Assembly (NCBI GenBank): GCA_038373865.1
Contig: JAXGGA010005194.1
Span: forward strand, 1 to 64,000
From: Uloborus plumipes
Lineage: Eukaryota; Arthropoda; Arachnida; Araneae; Uloboridae
Direction: 5' to 3'
Length of the DNA: 64,000 bases
This document shows positions 49,840 through 61,071 of the stretch, in pieces; position 1 is the first letter of the stretch, and every line of letters begins with the position of its first letter. The position numbers and the translations under genes were made by a program. The notes beneath the pieces are model-generated. The model was not told the DNA's origin and made no database searches. It worked only from the letters and a program-made list of their open reading frames with translations.

Positions 49840-51390
49840 GTTAGACAGAAATCTATGCGATACATAAGCGATCTTCCATAAACCACGAAAAGAGAAAGAC
49901 ATACTCCCATATATGAAAACTCTTTCCAAAAGACATATGACGGATGACATAGTTAAATAAAGGTACATTTAAATTAAAATTTTGAAACCGTATTGAAAGT
50001 ACAGAACAAATAATTATGTACTAGCCAAATTGTTACGAATCACACCAAGAAACTTATCCGCTCCTTCGTTCCACTTGACAGAAACCCATATGACACATAT
50101 GAGATCATAATCCCCTAACCCAAGTAACACACTTTGTTTTTTAAAGGTTGTAAAATGGTTATTAACGTTGTGAGAACGGATTAAAAACGTTTATAAAACG
50201 TTTAAACGTTTTTTGTTCTACCTGGGAATATAGTCGAGCATGTCCACATTTATCTGAAATCTTTTGTCCCAGAAGACATTGGGTCAGAAACAAACATTTT
50301 TTTCTCTGCCATTTCCAAACAGCCGTATATGTGAGAATTAATGGTTATCGATTCTCAAAACACGGGGTTTAAACCCTTGGTATGTAAACATGCTCTAAAT
50401 GCACAGCAAATATGCCTTTAGGTACTACACTACCAAATTATTTGGAAACACTGATTTATCATTGATTTTATCAGATGATTTTTTAAAGCATAGCATATTT
50501 TATTCAACTTGACAGAAATGTATACGATGCATATGAAATTTTTCATAACAGTAGAGCGTGTCTCCATTTATCTAAAATGTTTTTTCAGAAGATGTATGAT
50601 GTTGAAAAAATTAAAGGTAAAGTGAAGATTAGGTCTTCAAAACACATGAAAAGCATAGGGAAAATAATTATTTCTAGTCCAAGTTGTTCGAATCACAACA
50701 AGAAATGTATCCTTTGTTCCACTTGACAGAAATCCATACGACACAAATGAGACCTTTTATAATCCCCGAAAATAGTCGAGTATGTCTCCATTTATCTGAA
50801 ATTTTTTTCCCAAGAAGACGTTAGGACAGAAACAAACATCTTTTTCTCTGCCATTCCCAAATATCCGCATGAGTGACAATACATGGTTATCGATTCTCGA
50901 TTCGCTGGTTTAAAACTGCAGATGCAGCAATACATAGATAATTTTTAAGAATACTCAGTAAATTTACAGAGCGACTGTAAGTTTAGGTATTATAACAACA
51001 CATTATTTTAAATCACTGTTATCAGTTGTTTTATCATCTATTCTACCGAATGACGTTAAAAACTTGAATTGGTATTTTTTTCCATTAAAATTAAAAATAC
51101 ATTAAATGCGGGAAAGTTGCACGCCTGAACTATTTTAAGACTTATCTCTTATAAATCACACAGGGAAACTTATCCACTCCTTTGTTCCACTTGACAGAAA
51201 TCCATACGACACATATGGGACCCTTCATAATCCCCGAAAATAGTCGAGCATGTCTCCATTTATCTGAAATCTTTTTCCCTAAAAGACGTTAGGACAGAAA
51301 CAAACATCTTTTTCTCTGCCATTTCCAAATATCCGCATGAGTGACAATACATGGTTATCGATTCTCGATACGCGGGCTTTAAACCGTGGG
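49840..51390. repeat. Dispersed local repeats with GACAGAAATCCATACGACAC
   Basis: The block GACAGAAATCCATACGACAC, then TAGTCGAGCATGTCTCCAT, TTTATCTGAAATCTTTTTCC, CAGAAACAAACATCTTTTTC and GGTTATCGATTCTC occurs well preserved at 50040-50360, 50690-50920 and 51155-51385. It is degraded at 49840-49945 and 50510-50600. Best copies are about 467 bp apart. No reading frame is shared. A broken piece is at 49555-49585. Confidence 0.75.
50118..50227. mobile_element. Possible small MITE with CCCAAGTAACA ends
   Basis: Left CCCAAGTAACACAC and right end reversed CCCAGGTAGAACAAAA enclose repeated AAACGTTT motifs. It interrupts one unit of the local repeat. The left end is like the CCCAAGTAGCA end of 21577-21982. 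Confidence 0.4.
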
Positions 51391-51547
51391 CTCACCATTC
51401 CTCCTAATTATCAGAATCGATTGAGGGAGGGAAGAGCTCCCTTTCCGCCCCGGGAGCTTCCCCATAATAAAGCCTCCTGTTCTCCCAAGAAAAGTCAACA
51501 AAAGTATTTCTCTCACTCCTCCTCTTGATAATAAGAAGTATCAGTAA

Positions 51548-52218
51548 GTGGCCGTATCTATAAAAGATGTGGGAAGAAGGAGCGACTGCTATAAATGCTG
51601 CATTAGGGGTGTCCCATTAATGGGAGCTGATACTTTCCTGATTTAATTGAGATGTTTTGAGGACTGTTTTGTTGTGATTGCATCAGTGTTCTCGTCAGGA
51701 GTTGAGCAAACATGGTTTCTGTAAAGATTTAATTGGGTCTTAAGAATCTATTAAGATTTATGGGAACATTTGTCAATAAGTTCAGATTTATTTGTAGATA
51801 CACGGAGCCTTGGTAAAGTCTGAAGTTTAATAATTGTAAACTATTTTATGTTACGTTTTGCGCATAAAATATTGCATCTAACTATATGCAATGTTTTGAA
51901 CTGTATGTACACATACGCCCACAGCTATATATTTCTATATAGTAAATGATATTTACAACAACTAATTATTAATATATTTTTAACTCAATGGTGATCTTTA
52001 TGGTTGTCACTTTGTGTGCTTAATGGTTCCGTATCTATAAAAGATGTGGGAAGAGGAGCGACTGCTACAAACGCTGCATTAGGAGTGTCCCATTAATGGG
52101 AGCTGATACTTTTCTGATTTAATTGAGATGTTTTGAGGACTTTTTCGTTGTAATTGCATCAGTGCTCTCGTCAGGAGTTAAGCAACATGATTTCTGAAAA
52201 GATTAAATTGGGTCTGAA
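51548..52218. repeat. Direct duplication of about 190 bp, period about 477 bp
   Basis: CCGTATCTATAAAAGATGTG to AAGATTTAATTGGGTCT at 51550-51740 recurs at 52030-52215 with small changes. Common blocks include AGTGTCCCATTAATGGGAGC and AATTGAGATGTTTTGAGGAC. The period is near that of the neighbouring repeat, suggesting one amplified locus. Confidence 0.85.
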
Positions 52219-52511
52219 TGAAGCAGCAAATGAAAATAAAAATGAGGCTGTATAACTAAATAAAAAATGTATGTGAGGCCACTTGCTATCAAATAAAGTT
52301 TTGAATTTTCAAGCCTACTTGTGCATGTGTGCATACAATGTTGGGAAAATGCTCTTTTGTTCAAAAAAGAAAAATAATCAAATTTTAAACTTAGCGTTTT
52401 TGAAAACTTTTTAAATATGCGTCAAAACAGTTTTTCTAAGCGAGCAAGAAAAATTAAATTTTTTGAATTGCAAATGATTCATATGCACCTAATCTAATTT
52501 TATAAATATCA

Positions 52512-52543
<32 letters not shown>

Positions 52544-52601
52544 ATGCAATAAAATACCGTGCACCGTTTTCCAGATAAAACAGATTGAATTTTGTGTTGA
52601 A

Positions 52602-52857
52602 AATTGAATCGGTGAGAGCAAAAACAACATCAGTCACAAAAATTCGAAAATTCGTTTTTTATGGAAACGACTTGCGGGAGGCAAGATGCATGTTGATATC
52701 AAAAATCACGTCAGTCAGGTTACTGATTTGAAAGATACGGGACCTGTTGTTTGAATGTTGACCGTAGAAACAATGCTAGAACTAATACGTTTTTTTCTCT
52801 TTCCTGAACAATTTGAAGTTCTTGACTGACGTCGTTTTAGCACTCACCGATTCAATT
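52602..52857. mobile_element. 256-bp TIR element (AATTGAATCGGTGAG family)
   Basis: Left AATTGAATCGGTGAGAGCAA and, reversed from the right, AATTGAATCGGTGAGTGCTA, continuing with CAACATCAGTCA and CGACGTCAGTCA. TIRs are about 40 bp. The target duplication is not clear. Confidence 0.65.
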
Positions 52858-54381
52858 ACAAGTGCAAAATGGCGACAGAGGGTTGCCATCTTTGCCAGTC
52901 TTTCTGAGACCAAAAAATGTTTCGTGAAAAGCAAAAACTAGTTTTTAGTTACCTTTTCTGTATTTTAACCTATGTTAAAATCACATACCTTTGACACAAT
53001 GAAAATAATAGTTTTCCTTTCTTTCTTTTGCCAGAAATAACATGGACTTAATCATATGGGGTTAAATAAAGCTTTAAATACTGTAGTGAAATGCATATTA
53101 AAAAGCATGAAGTGATAACACGTTCAGGACGACAATTATTCCGATTAAAATGGTTATGTGTGGATTAAATGATGCTTCTGAAAAACAGAGCTGTTAAACC
53201 TATTGTAATGTACGAGGGGACGAGGGCACTTGATCTTTGGGTCGCTGGGGGGGGAGGGCATGGAAGGAACGAAGGGATTGGAAGGAAAAAAAGGGCCGTT
53301 GAAGGCAAAAAACAAGAGTTTATATTTTAAATCAAGTCATAATTAAAAAAAAATGTTTACATTTGTAAATGGAAAACATAGTGGAGCTTTGGGTTTAAGA
53401 AAAAATGCTACGTACTTAGTTTCGTTATGATTAAAATTTTCAATTTTTAAGTACTACATATTCTTTAAACTCGTTGAAAATACTGGTGCAGTAAAAAAGC
53501 AAGTTTATTAGTTGCCTTTATTTTATCATATATAAAAAACTTGAAATCAATAAAAAAAAAGTTAAATAAATGACTAAAAGAATCAGACCTTTTACTCGCA
53601 CGTATAATCAAAGGCTTTCAGCAAAAACGCCACTAATTAGCAGCAGAAATGCAATTCTCGAAATATTTTATTAATTAACTCACATTTATGCACGCCTGTG
53701 AATACATTTACTCTTTACGTTAATTAAGGAAAAAATAATCTTCCCCAATTTGCTCTTTCGAAACTAACTGCAGCCATAAAAAAAGTTAGCGCTTATTAAA
53801 ATTAGCATGGAAAATCGTCGTAAATTATTAATTACCTAACTGATGGTAGCAGGTTTAGCCATTTGATGAAAACAAATCTTATGTTTATTAGGTTAATAAA
53901 AGATTCATTTCGACCATCTATTCATAGTGCAGTATTCGATATAATTTTAAGAACTAACACGCTTTCTGTTATTGCTGTGCTCTTCTCCTGACTTATAGCT
54001 TGGTTGTATAATGCATTCTTCAATGTTGATCTTAGGTTATGATTGTCGTAAGAAGACGGAATTCTTTTGTGAAAAAATCGTCGAAAGATGAAATTCCTTG
54101 TTTTTTTTTAATTAAAAAAATCAAGATATAACACAGAATTTATTAAACTGTAAGATTTATCTAATTATTTATCTATATACTGCAGTGCTAAGCGCGAAAG
54201 TGATACCTGCAGTCAAGCTCAAACTGAGATATTACTCTTTAAAGTTTTGGGCCTCCCTGTATTTGATTCAGTTGATGCTTTTTCAGAAATTTTCAAAAAT
54301 TATTTCCCGTTCTCAAATGACCATACAACGCTGTATTTAGGTAAAATACATACACCTCAAAGAACCACCTGGTGACACTAA
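52858..54381. other. No gene recognised
   Basis: A+T-rich with a purine-rich G run near 53240-53300. No element ends or coding relics. Confidence 0.35.
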
Positions 54382-54579
54382 GGGCCGAATTCAAGTGAAA
54401 CACCATTGCAATCGCTTCAAGACGATCGCAATAGACCAAAATTGCAATCGCTACTGGAAGTCGAATTACATTAGAATCGCATCTCGTAGCAATTGTAACG
54501 TTTCACTTGAGTCCAAATTTGGGAATTTGCGATTGCAATGGTGAGTTGCGATCGTCAGTGTTTCACTTGAATTCGGCCC
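54382..54579. mobile_element. Harbinger-like MITE (AATTCAAGTGAAACA family), best copy
   Basis: Ends GGGCCGAATTCAAGTGAAAC and complement, flanked by TAA (54379-54381, 54580-54582), 198 bp. Both halves contain GATCGCAA/GCGATTGCAAT motifs, so the whole element folds back on itself. Confidence 0.85.
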
Positions 54580-54997
54580 TAACTCAATTTTGTTAAAAAG
54601 TGCAGAGACGAATTTTGTGCTTAGCTCGGCAGTACATTTTTAGTAATCAACTGCGCCATTGTTACCTAACTTTCGCTGGTATTCTAAATTAATTTTAAGC
54701 TACCAGTTTGAAGGTTATCTCAAATAAAAAATGAGGGCTTCCTCCTCCAGCTCAGTTACTGAATGTTAAAAATTGATAAGTCTTCTGTAAGGACAAAACT
54801 GCAGTCTATGTTTGTCATGATCGAGCTGTTTGTAAGTAAGGTATGTTTGTGTTTAGAAATGCATCATACTGTTCGTCCTGTAAAACCGCGCTTAGCATGG
54901 GATGACTATCTGAAATTTTCAATTTAAAACTTGCATTTGCTATATCCTTTTGATATATTCAACTAAATTATGTATTTGAAATTAGCATTGTTCCACG

Positions 54998-55300
54998 TTT
55001 CGATCCATGGACTGCAGTTTCGTGCTTATTATGCACTCATCAACATGGAATACGAAAATTTCCAAGCTGGAGCAAAAAACTTCTTATAGAGCAAAGAAAG
55101 CCAACAACAACAAAAAAAAAAAAAACGCTCGTTGGTATTTTAATTTCACATTGGCTACCTTTTTTTTTTGTGTCTCTCTTTTCTCTAGAAGAGGATTTTT
55201 GCCTCTAACTCGGTTATTTTCGTATTCCATGTTGATGAGTGCATAATAAGCACGAAACTGCAGTTCATGGATCGAAATAACCGAGTGGGCGGTGTATTGC
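54998..55300. repeat. Stem-loop repeat family, copy 3 (61-bp arms)
   Basis: Arms 54998-55058 and 55217-55277 are near-exact complements built around CTGCAGTTTCGTGCTTATTA and its inverse. They are followed by AATAACCGAGTGGGCGGTGT. Shared with 32394-32540 and 37113-37230. Confidence 0.8.
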
Positions 55301-55522
55301 ATGTCCCTGCCTTAGCCCTTGCTTGGGGGTGGTTACTCACTACTTTATCGTTTGATACGGTTCCAACTGCTTTTAATTATTCTTCCCCTTATTGTTATCT
55401 TACCTAACACCCCTATTTTGGTAAGATCAGAGACGGCCTGGCGCATTCGTAAATGCGCGGAAGGTTTCACCTAAGATCAGACAGTTGCAGCCTTATACAA
55501 CACAGCTAGCTCACTGCCTCTA

Positions 55523-56175
55523 TACAAGATGTCCACTCCAATCGTGGACCAATAGCTAATTTCTAAACCATTAGAGATAAGCATATAGTTTATTTAGGAA
55601 AAAAATCTCCAAATTATGAAAGGAATTTTGGGTCTATTCAATGTTTTTCAAAAAATCAAATTTTGAAAGAGTTACGAAATTTAAATTTTTATACAGCCCC
55701 CCAGTCCTATCAATCATATTTAGTAAAACATTCTTGACACTAACGTTTAAAACTAAAAAAAAAATCACTCTTCTACCACAAAAATTGACCGAGTTATGAC
55801 GTTTTGAAAAATCAAGATTTTGAAGGATTTCGCATACGGTCCCTTAAGCGATCTCTCGATGACGTCATGAAACAATGCAAAATCTTGATTTTTCAAAACG
55901 TCATAACTCGGTCAATTTTTGTGGTAGAAGAGTGATTTTTTTTAGTTTTAAACGTTACAGTGTCAAGAATGTTTTACTAAATATGATTGATAGGACTGGG
56001 GGCTGTATAAAAATTTAAATTTCGTAACTCTTTCAAAATTTGATTTTTTGAAAAACATTGAACAGACCCAAAATTCCTTTCATAATTTGGAGATTTTTTC
56101 CTAAATAAACTATATGCTTATCTCTAACGGTTTAGAAATTAGCTATTGGTCCACGATTGGAGTGGACACCCTGTA
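55523..56175. mobile_element. 653-bp near-perfect fold-back transposon
   Basis: Arms of about 300 bp (55523-55822 and 55878-56175) are almost identical complements around a 55-bp spacer. The ends are TACAAGATGTCCACTCCAAT and, reversed, TACAGGGTGTCCACTCCAAT, flanked by TA. There is no reading frame longer than the arms allow. Known fold-back MITEs have this form; the superfamily is uncertain (Tc1/mariner by TA). Confidence 0.85.
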
Positions 56176-56861
56176 TACTACATTATCAGGCTTAGTAGTA
56201 AGCATCAGTCTGGAATAGCCTTTAATGTGTAGAATATGGTAAAACTTTCATCAGAGCAAAAGTTACAGATATTTTCAAAAAAATGGTAATAGGACTGATA
56301 TTCAAACTTGATTTCTCTCATTACCGAGAGTCCACGTAACTTTTCTCTACCTCACCCTACCTTTTAGAGAAGGCAAAACACCGAGCATGTATCAAACAGC
56401 CTGTCAATAACATCCTGATCTAGATAGTTATAAAAAGGTGAATAGTTTAAAACTGAACAGTTTTATTTGACGGTATATATTCTTTAACATTTTTTTTCGT
56501 AGTAAAAGTGAATAAATCCATAATAAAGTGAAGAATAAATATAATAAAACCGTGATGAGATGGCGCCTGTCAATCAAATGAGAAATCGAGCCCATTCCTT
56601 AAAATAGGTAGAGAAGGAAGGAATTGACCGTATTTATGAATTTAGCGACATTTTGGCTATCTGACAAGTTAGATGAAGAATAATTCTTTAACCAAATGAA
56701 GTCAAAAAAGAGAACATTATAGTAAACTATTCTAAATTTATCGTCTGCGAAATATATTTTACTTCATTATTAATTAATTTCAATGTAAGTCGCAGTAAAT
56801 GGCTCGAGTGAACAAATGTAGCTCTGAATTTATTGTTTGCTGGTTGAAGTTTGTTGTTTAA

Positions 56862-57682
56862 CCCGTAACAGGGGAGGTGTGGTCTCACAGACCGCACACG
56901 TATTTAAACCATTCACCCTTTATACATTTTGAGTCCAAATGACCTGTTTTTCCCAGTAGCTTCTTGTTTCGAGGCCCTGAACATCACCCTGTCTCATCAA
57001 CATCCTTTGGCATGTGGATTTGGTAGAAATTTAATAGTTTTCTTCAGTAGCGGTCTGTGAGACCACACCTCCCCTTCAGCGTTACAATTTTCGGCAGTAA
57101 TGACGCGTAGTTCTAACGTTAGGTTTGCGGAGATGCGTTTATTAATCTGATTCGCGTTCTGCGCGAGAGATGCAAAATACTCTAGATAATTACTCTAGAG
57201 ATTTTTTTAGAATGTTTGCAAAAACTTCGTCATGAGTGTTTTAGGGATGATGAGGACTCAATTATTACCGAAAATACGACGCGATATGCTAATAGTTAAG
57301 GTGTTGTCAAAAAATTTCAGTAATATTTTATATTCAATTCTCTGGTATTAAAATGCTCTGTAAGTATTAAATAACTAAAATAAAATCATTAATGAATAAC
57401 ATGATGGTTTTTATTATCCGTAGTAAAATGTTTACAACAACATATGCTTTTTCTCGAAAAATCTTAGAGCCCTCACGAAATTTTCTCCGAAAAGGTATGT
57501 TTCTATTTAAACTCAAAAAAAAAAATATTTTTTTCCGTGCAAATAAAAGTTCAAAGAATATTTCTGAGAAGTTGAATTATCGTATCTTTATTACACGATT
57601 TTTAAAAAATCTGAAAGTAGCGCGGTCTCTGAGACCGCACGTCCCCTGTTACGTCCTACTTTTTCACCTCCCCTGTTACGGG
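56862..57682. mobile_element. piggyBac-like MITE with perfect 18-bp TIRs
   Basis: CCCGTAACAGGGGAGGTG is an exact inverse repeat at both ends, flanked by TTAA (56858-56861, 57683-57686). Internal GGTCTCACAGACC, GGTCTGTGAGACC and GGTCTCTGAGACC hairpins sit near 56880, 57050 and 57625. 821 bp, no transposase; an ORF crossing the right end is chance. Confidence 0.85.
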
Positions 57683-59244
57683 TTAAGGCCGCAATTTATA
57701 TTAAAATCATTCTCGCGAGGTCAGAATACGTAAAACCAGTTCAAAATATTTCGTTCCCCCCCCCCCAAACATGAAAAATATGAAACAGAAAAAAAACTGC
57801 AAACTAATAATTGTTGTCATGATTGTTTGATGCTTATTTTATTAAATGCATATTTTTTAGAAACTAATTTTTAAATTTTTGGCTCTAAATTTGGGAGACA
57901 GTTACTCCTCGTGCTTTTCGATTTGTAAAACGTACTACATGGAGAAGCTCCACGGGCCGGATGTGGCCCGAAGGCCATAGTTAGGGTATAACTTTCGTAA
58001 GCAAATGCAAATATTTACGAATTTATTCCCTTGAATTACGAGCAAAGAAATTTCTACTAAAAGCTTTCTCCGCCTAACTATTAAAAAAAAGGGGAATAAA
58101 CTATAAAACATGTATAAGTGCCACTCAGATTAGTAATTCATCGAAAGTAATTTACTTAAACAGAATAAGTGTTTTTAAATACTATTAAAGCCTGTTAAGT
58201 TAAAATCTTTAGAAAAGGAAGAAACTAGTAAAGTAAAAAGCGATAACATTTTACACTAGTCATCGCATTTAATCCTCTATTCTTCCCCCATATCTTTCCA
58301 TTAACATTATTGATTTACGTAGCTCTTTAATAGTTAATCAATGCATAATGGATTTATGTTTTCCTTTTTCTCGCTTGAAAATGTTCGATTATTTAACGAA
58401 ATAAAAATGCAGCTTTATCAGAATTTAACTACAATGAATTTTCCCGACCTTAAATAAAAGAGCCTTATGGATGATGTTTTCTTGTATGATGTGTCATGTA
58501 TGCAAAGATTTTAATCAGCTTAAAAGCTCTTTCTAATGTTACTTTGGGAGAGACCGTGCTTGGTTGGATTTTTTTCAGGTGTTAAAATAGGAATTTATTC
58601 TCCCCGAGTGCTGAGGAGATGCTTAGGTACTTAAAAGAATCTGTTATGAAATTAGATGATTGCGCTTGAAATAAATTGTTGTATTTTATGCTTATTTACT
58701 TTTTATTTCGCTTCTTAAGTTTTTAGTGGCTTTGCACTTTTAACATTTTTCAGAAGAAAAATCGTAGTATTGAGAGTTTTGTGAGTAGCTCAGCAGTATT
58801 TGAAACTATGCTCTTTGTTTACGTTTTGATTCATAATGTTCAGCGTCTGGTGATGAAATTTATTATGAGAGTATACTTTATGTAAACACTTACTTTAAGT
58901 TGACTTAGTGTGGAAAAAAACAAGTTAACACTAAATGAGTCAAATCTGCCCTTTACTGTTTCAAGGCGTCTTTTGGATTTTTTCAAACTCACATGCATGC
59001 ATACGTTCAAACGCTGTAGAAAATGAAATTATGTTGAGTAGATGTTTTACTCAACATAATTTCTTGTAATCATTTACGATGTTATTTATAAACATGGGTA
59101 GGATTCATTAATTAGTACTTCTAGTACGTGGCAGGTAGCACAACAACTAATGGTATAAGAAAGATATCATACAGTGGTTGTAACATGACAGCGGTGATTA
59201 TTTATTGGTGGACACAAATATCAACACACCTTGCTTTTTAATTA
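57683..59244. other. No gene recognised
   Basis: A+T-rich. GGGCCGGATGTGGCCCG near 57953 looks like the end of an old hAT-type element, and a perfect 16-bp hairpin is at 59025-59063. Nothing else is recognised. Confidence 0.35.
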
Positions 59245-59798
59245 AAGTGAACTCTCACTTATACTCCGCCTCATTTATGCGCCTTTTTCACTTATACGAC
59301 GATTTTGAATGGTCCCAGCACACTACATAGTAAAATAATGATAGTATCGTTCGTTTATGCGTCACTCTCAAGATAAATGTTTCACTTATGCGCCGAATTT
59401 TAACTAAAATGTATGAAAATTTATTGATTTTCTTTAAAAAAAATAAGCATTTTTGTTTAGTTTCCTCTTTAATCCTTCGCCTTTATTGCTCACGGAAGGC
59501 ATTTTTGAACTAGAGTTCGGAAAAAGACAATTATCTATTATGCATAGTTTTAAAGGGAACAGTTTGTAATTAGGTATGTTCCAACTTTTGTTTACTCTTA
59601 TCATTATAATTACCTTACAGTAATTGTCAAACTGTAGTAATATGTCCCTTTTCTATAGAAACATTCGTATTCACTCTTTCAATAGAACCTATGTTGAGTT
59701 TTAGTCCTTTAAATAGGCTTGTTCACTTATACGTCTCTCTCACTTATGCGCCTTTTTCTGTTGGTCCCTAGGGCAGGCGCATAAGTGAGAGTTCACTG
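59245..59798. mobile_element. pogo-like non-autonomous element, copy B
   Basis: Ends AAGTGAACTCTCACTTATAC and, reversed, CAGTGAACTCTCACTTATGC, flanked by TA. 554 bp, inverted relative to 25310-25871, with the same inner order of CACTTATGCGCC motifs and the ATAGTATCGTTCGTTTATGC block. Confidence 0.8.
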
Positions 59799-61071
59799 TA
59801 TTTGAGAAAATACCTTCTCCCTAATAACTATACCTAGAAGCTCACCCTTTTTGCAATGAAACAAGAGTGTCTTGAAATTCCAAAACATGTGTTTGCAATT
59901 ATGTTTTTAATTTTTACGCTCTTTACAGTTACTTTATTGCATAAAGATTTTTATTGATCTTAAATTTTACTTAATCAATTAACTCTGAATTGGAGTTCTG
60001 TCCATCATTGTTTAAAGAGTAAAAGTTGCCAAGATGGGCCACTCGAAGATTACTTTAATTAAACATTTTCAAAATATCAAAAATAAATACTAATCGACAG
60101 GTCACTGGTTTGTAGAAAAAATTTCAAAGCTTTAGCAGCTACTTCGGTATTGAAGGTAAAAATATGCTACTTTGTCATCTAAAATTTTGAAAAATTAGTA
60201 ATTTTCATTATTTTATAATTGCTCTTCTTCAATGTTTTGACAACGAAGTTTGAGGGAGAATTGAGGTTGTATTATAACAGAAAATAACTTTTGTTCAAAT
60301 GTGAAAATTAGGATCAAATTTCATGGAAAATAAACACCCCATCAAACCTGAATAGTCATACTGCAAGCCGGAGAAGACAGTTTAACAATGCAAGTTTTTA
60401 GTTTTCCTAGTCGAACATCACATCATGCTTCAAATATTCATAATTTATTCGTCAAAAGTGACATAAATCCCTTGTTGAAACTCCCAAAAGAAAAAGTCAT
60501 TTTATTGGCTCTTCGAGTGAAGTCTGATGTCAGGGAACTTCACGACGGTAGAAAATTTTCCACACACATATCAGTTTAAAATGTTTATGCAAAATAAATC
60601 CCAACAAAGCTTTATTTCTCAAAATACTAGTCTAAAAGTAGAATTTGTAGAAAACAATTAGTTATTACACTTAATAAATTTTCTTGAATTAATTATTAAA
60701 CTAGAATAATTAAAACTTATTAGTTCCTAACCAGTTTGAAGATTAAACCCCGTGCTCAAGGAATCAAACGGTAGAAAGAGGTTTATCGTTAGACTATATT
60801 TTTGTTACTTCGAGGCTATTAACGTTCCTTTGAAAAGTAGAAGATAAATTTCACTTATTTTCATAACATTTAATTAACAAATTCTTAAAAATAACCATCA
60901 TAAAAGAAGCTTATGTCTGAAAATAAAATATTTTAATAATATTCCTATTTTAATATGATACATTTTTTTGCACAGATTATAAGTAGCATGGAGGACAAAA
61001 TTATAATTTGGGAGAAAAAAGTATAGCTCTGAAACTTTGCTTAGTTAGAAACAAATATTTTAAGTGTTATA
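59799..61071. other. No gene recognised
   Basis: A+T-rich. A 63-codon open frame at 60388-60579 (plus) has no recognisable motif. No element ends found. Confidence 0.3.

Noticed and set aside
57392..57733. 113-codon plus-strand ORF
   Set aside because: Crosses the right end of a piggyBac-like MITE into flanking DNA; basic, low-complexity composition with no motif.
60388..60579. 63-codon plus-strand ORF
   Set aside because: No motif, no context, chance length in A+T-rich DNA.
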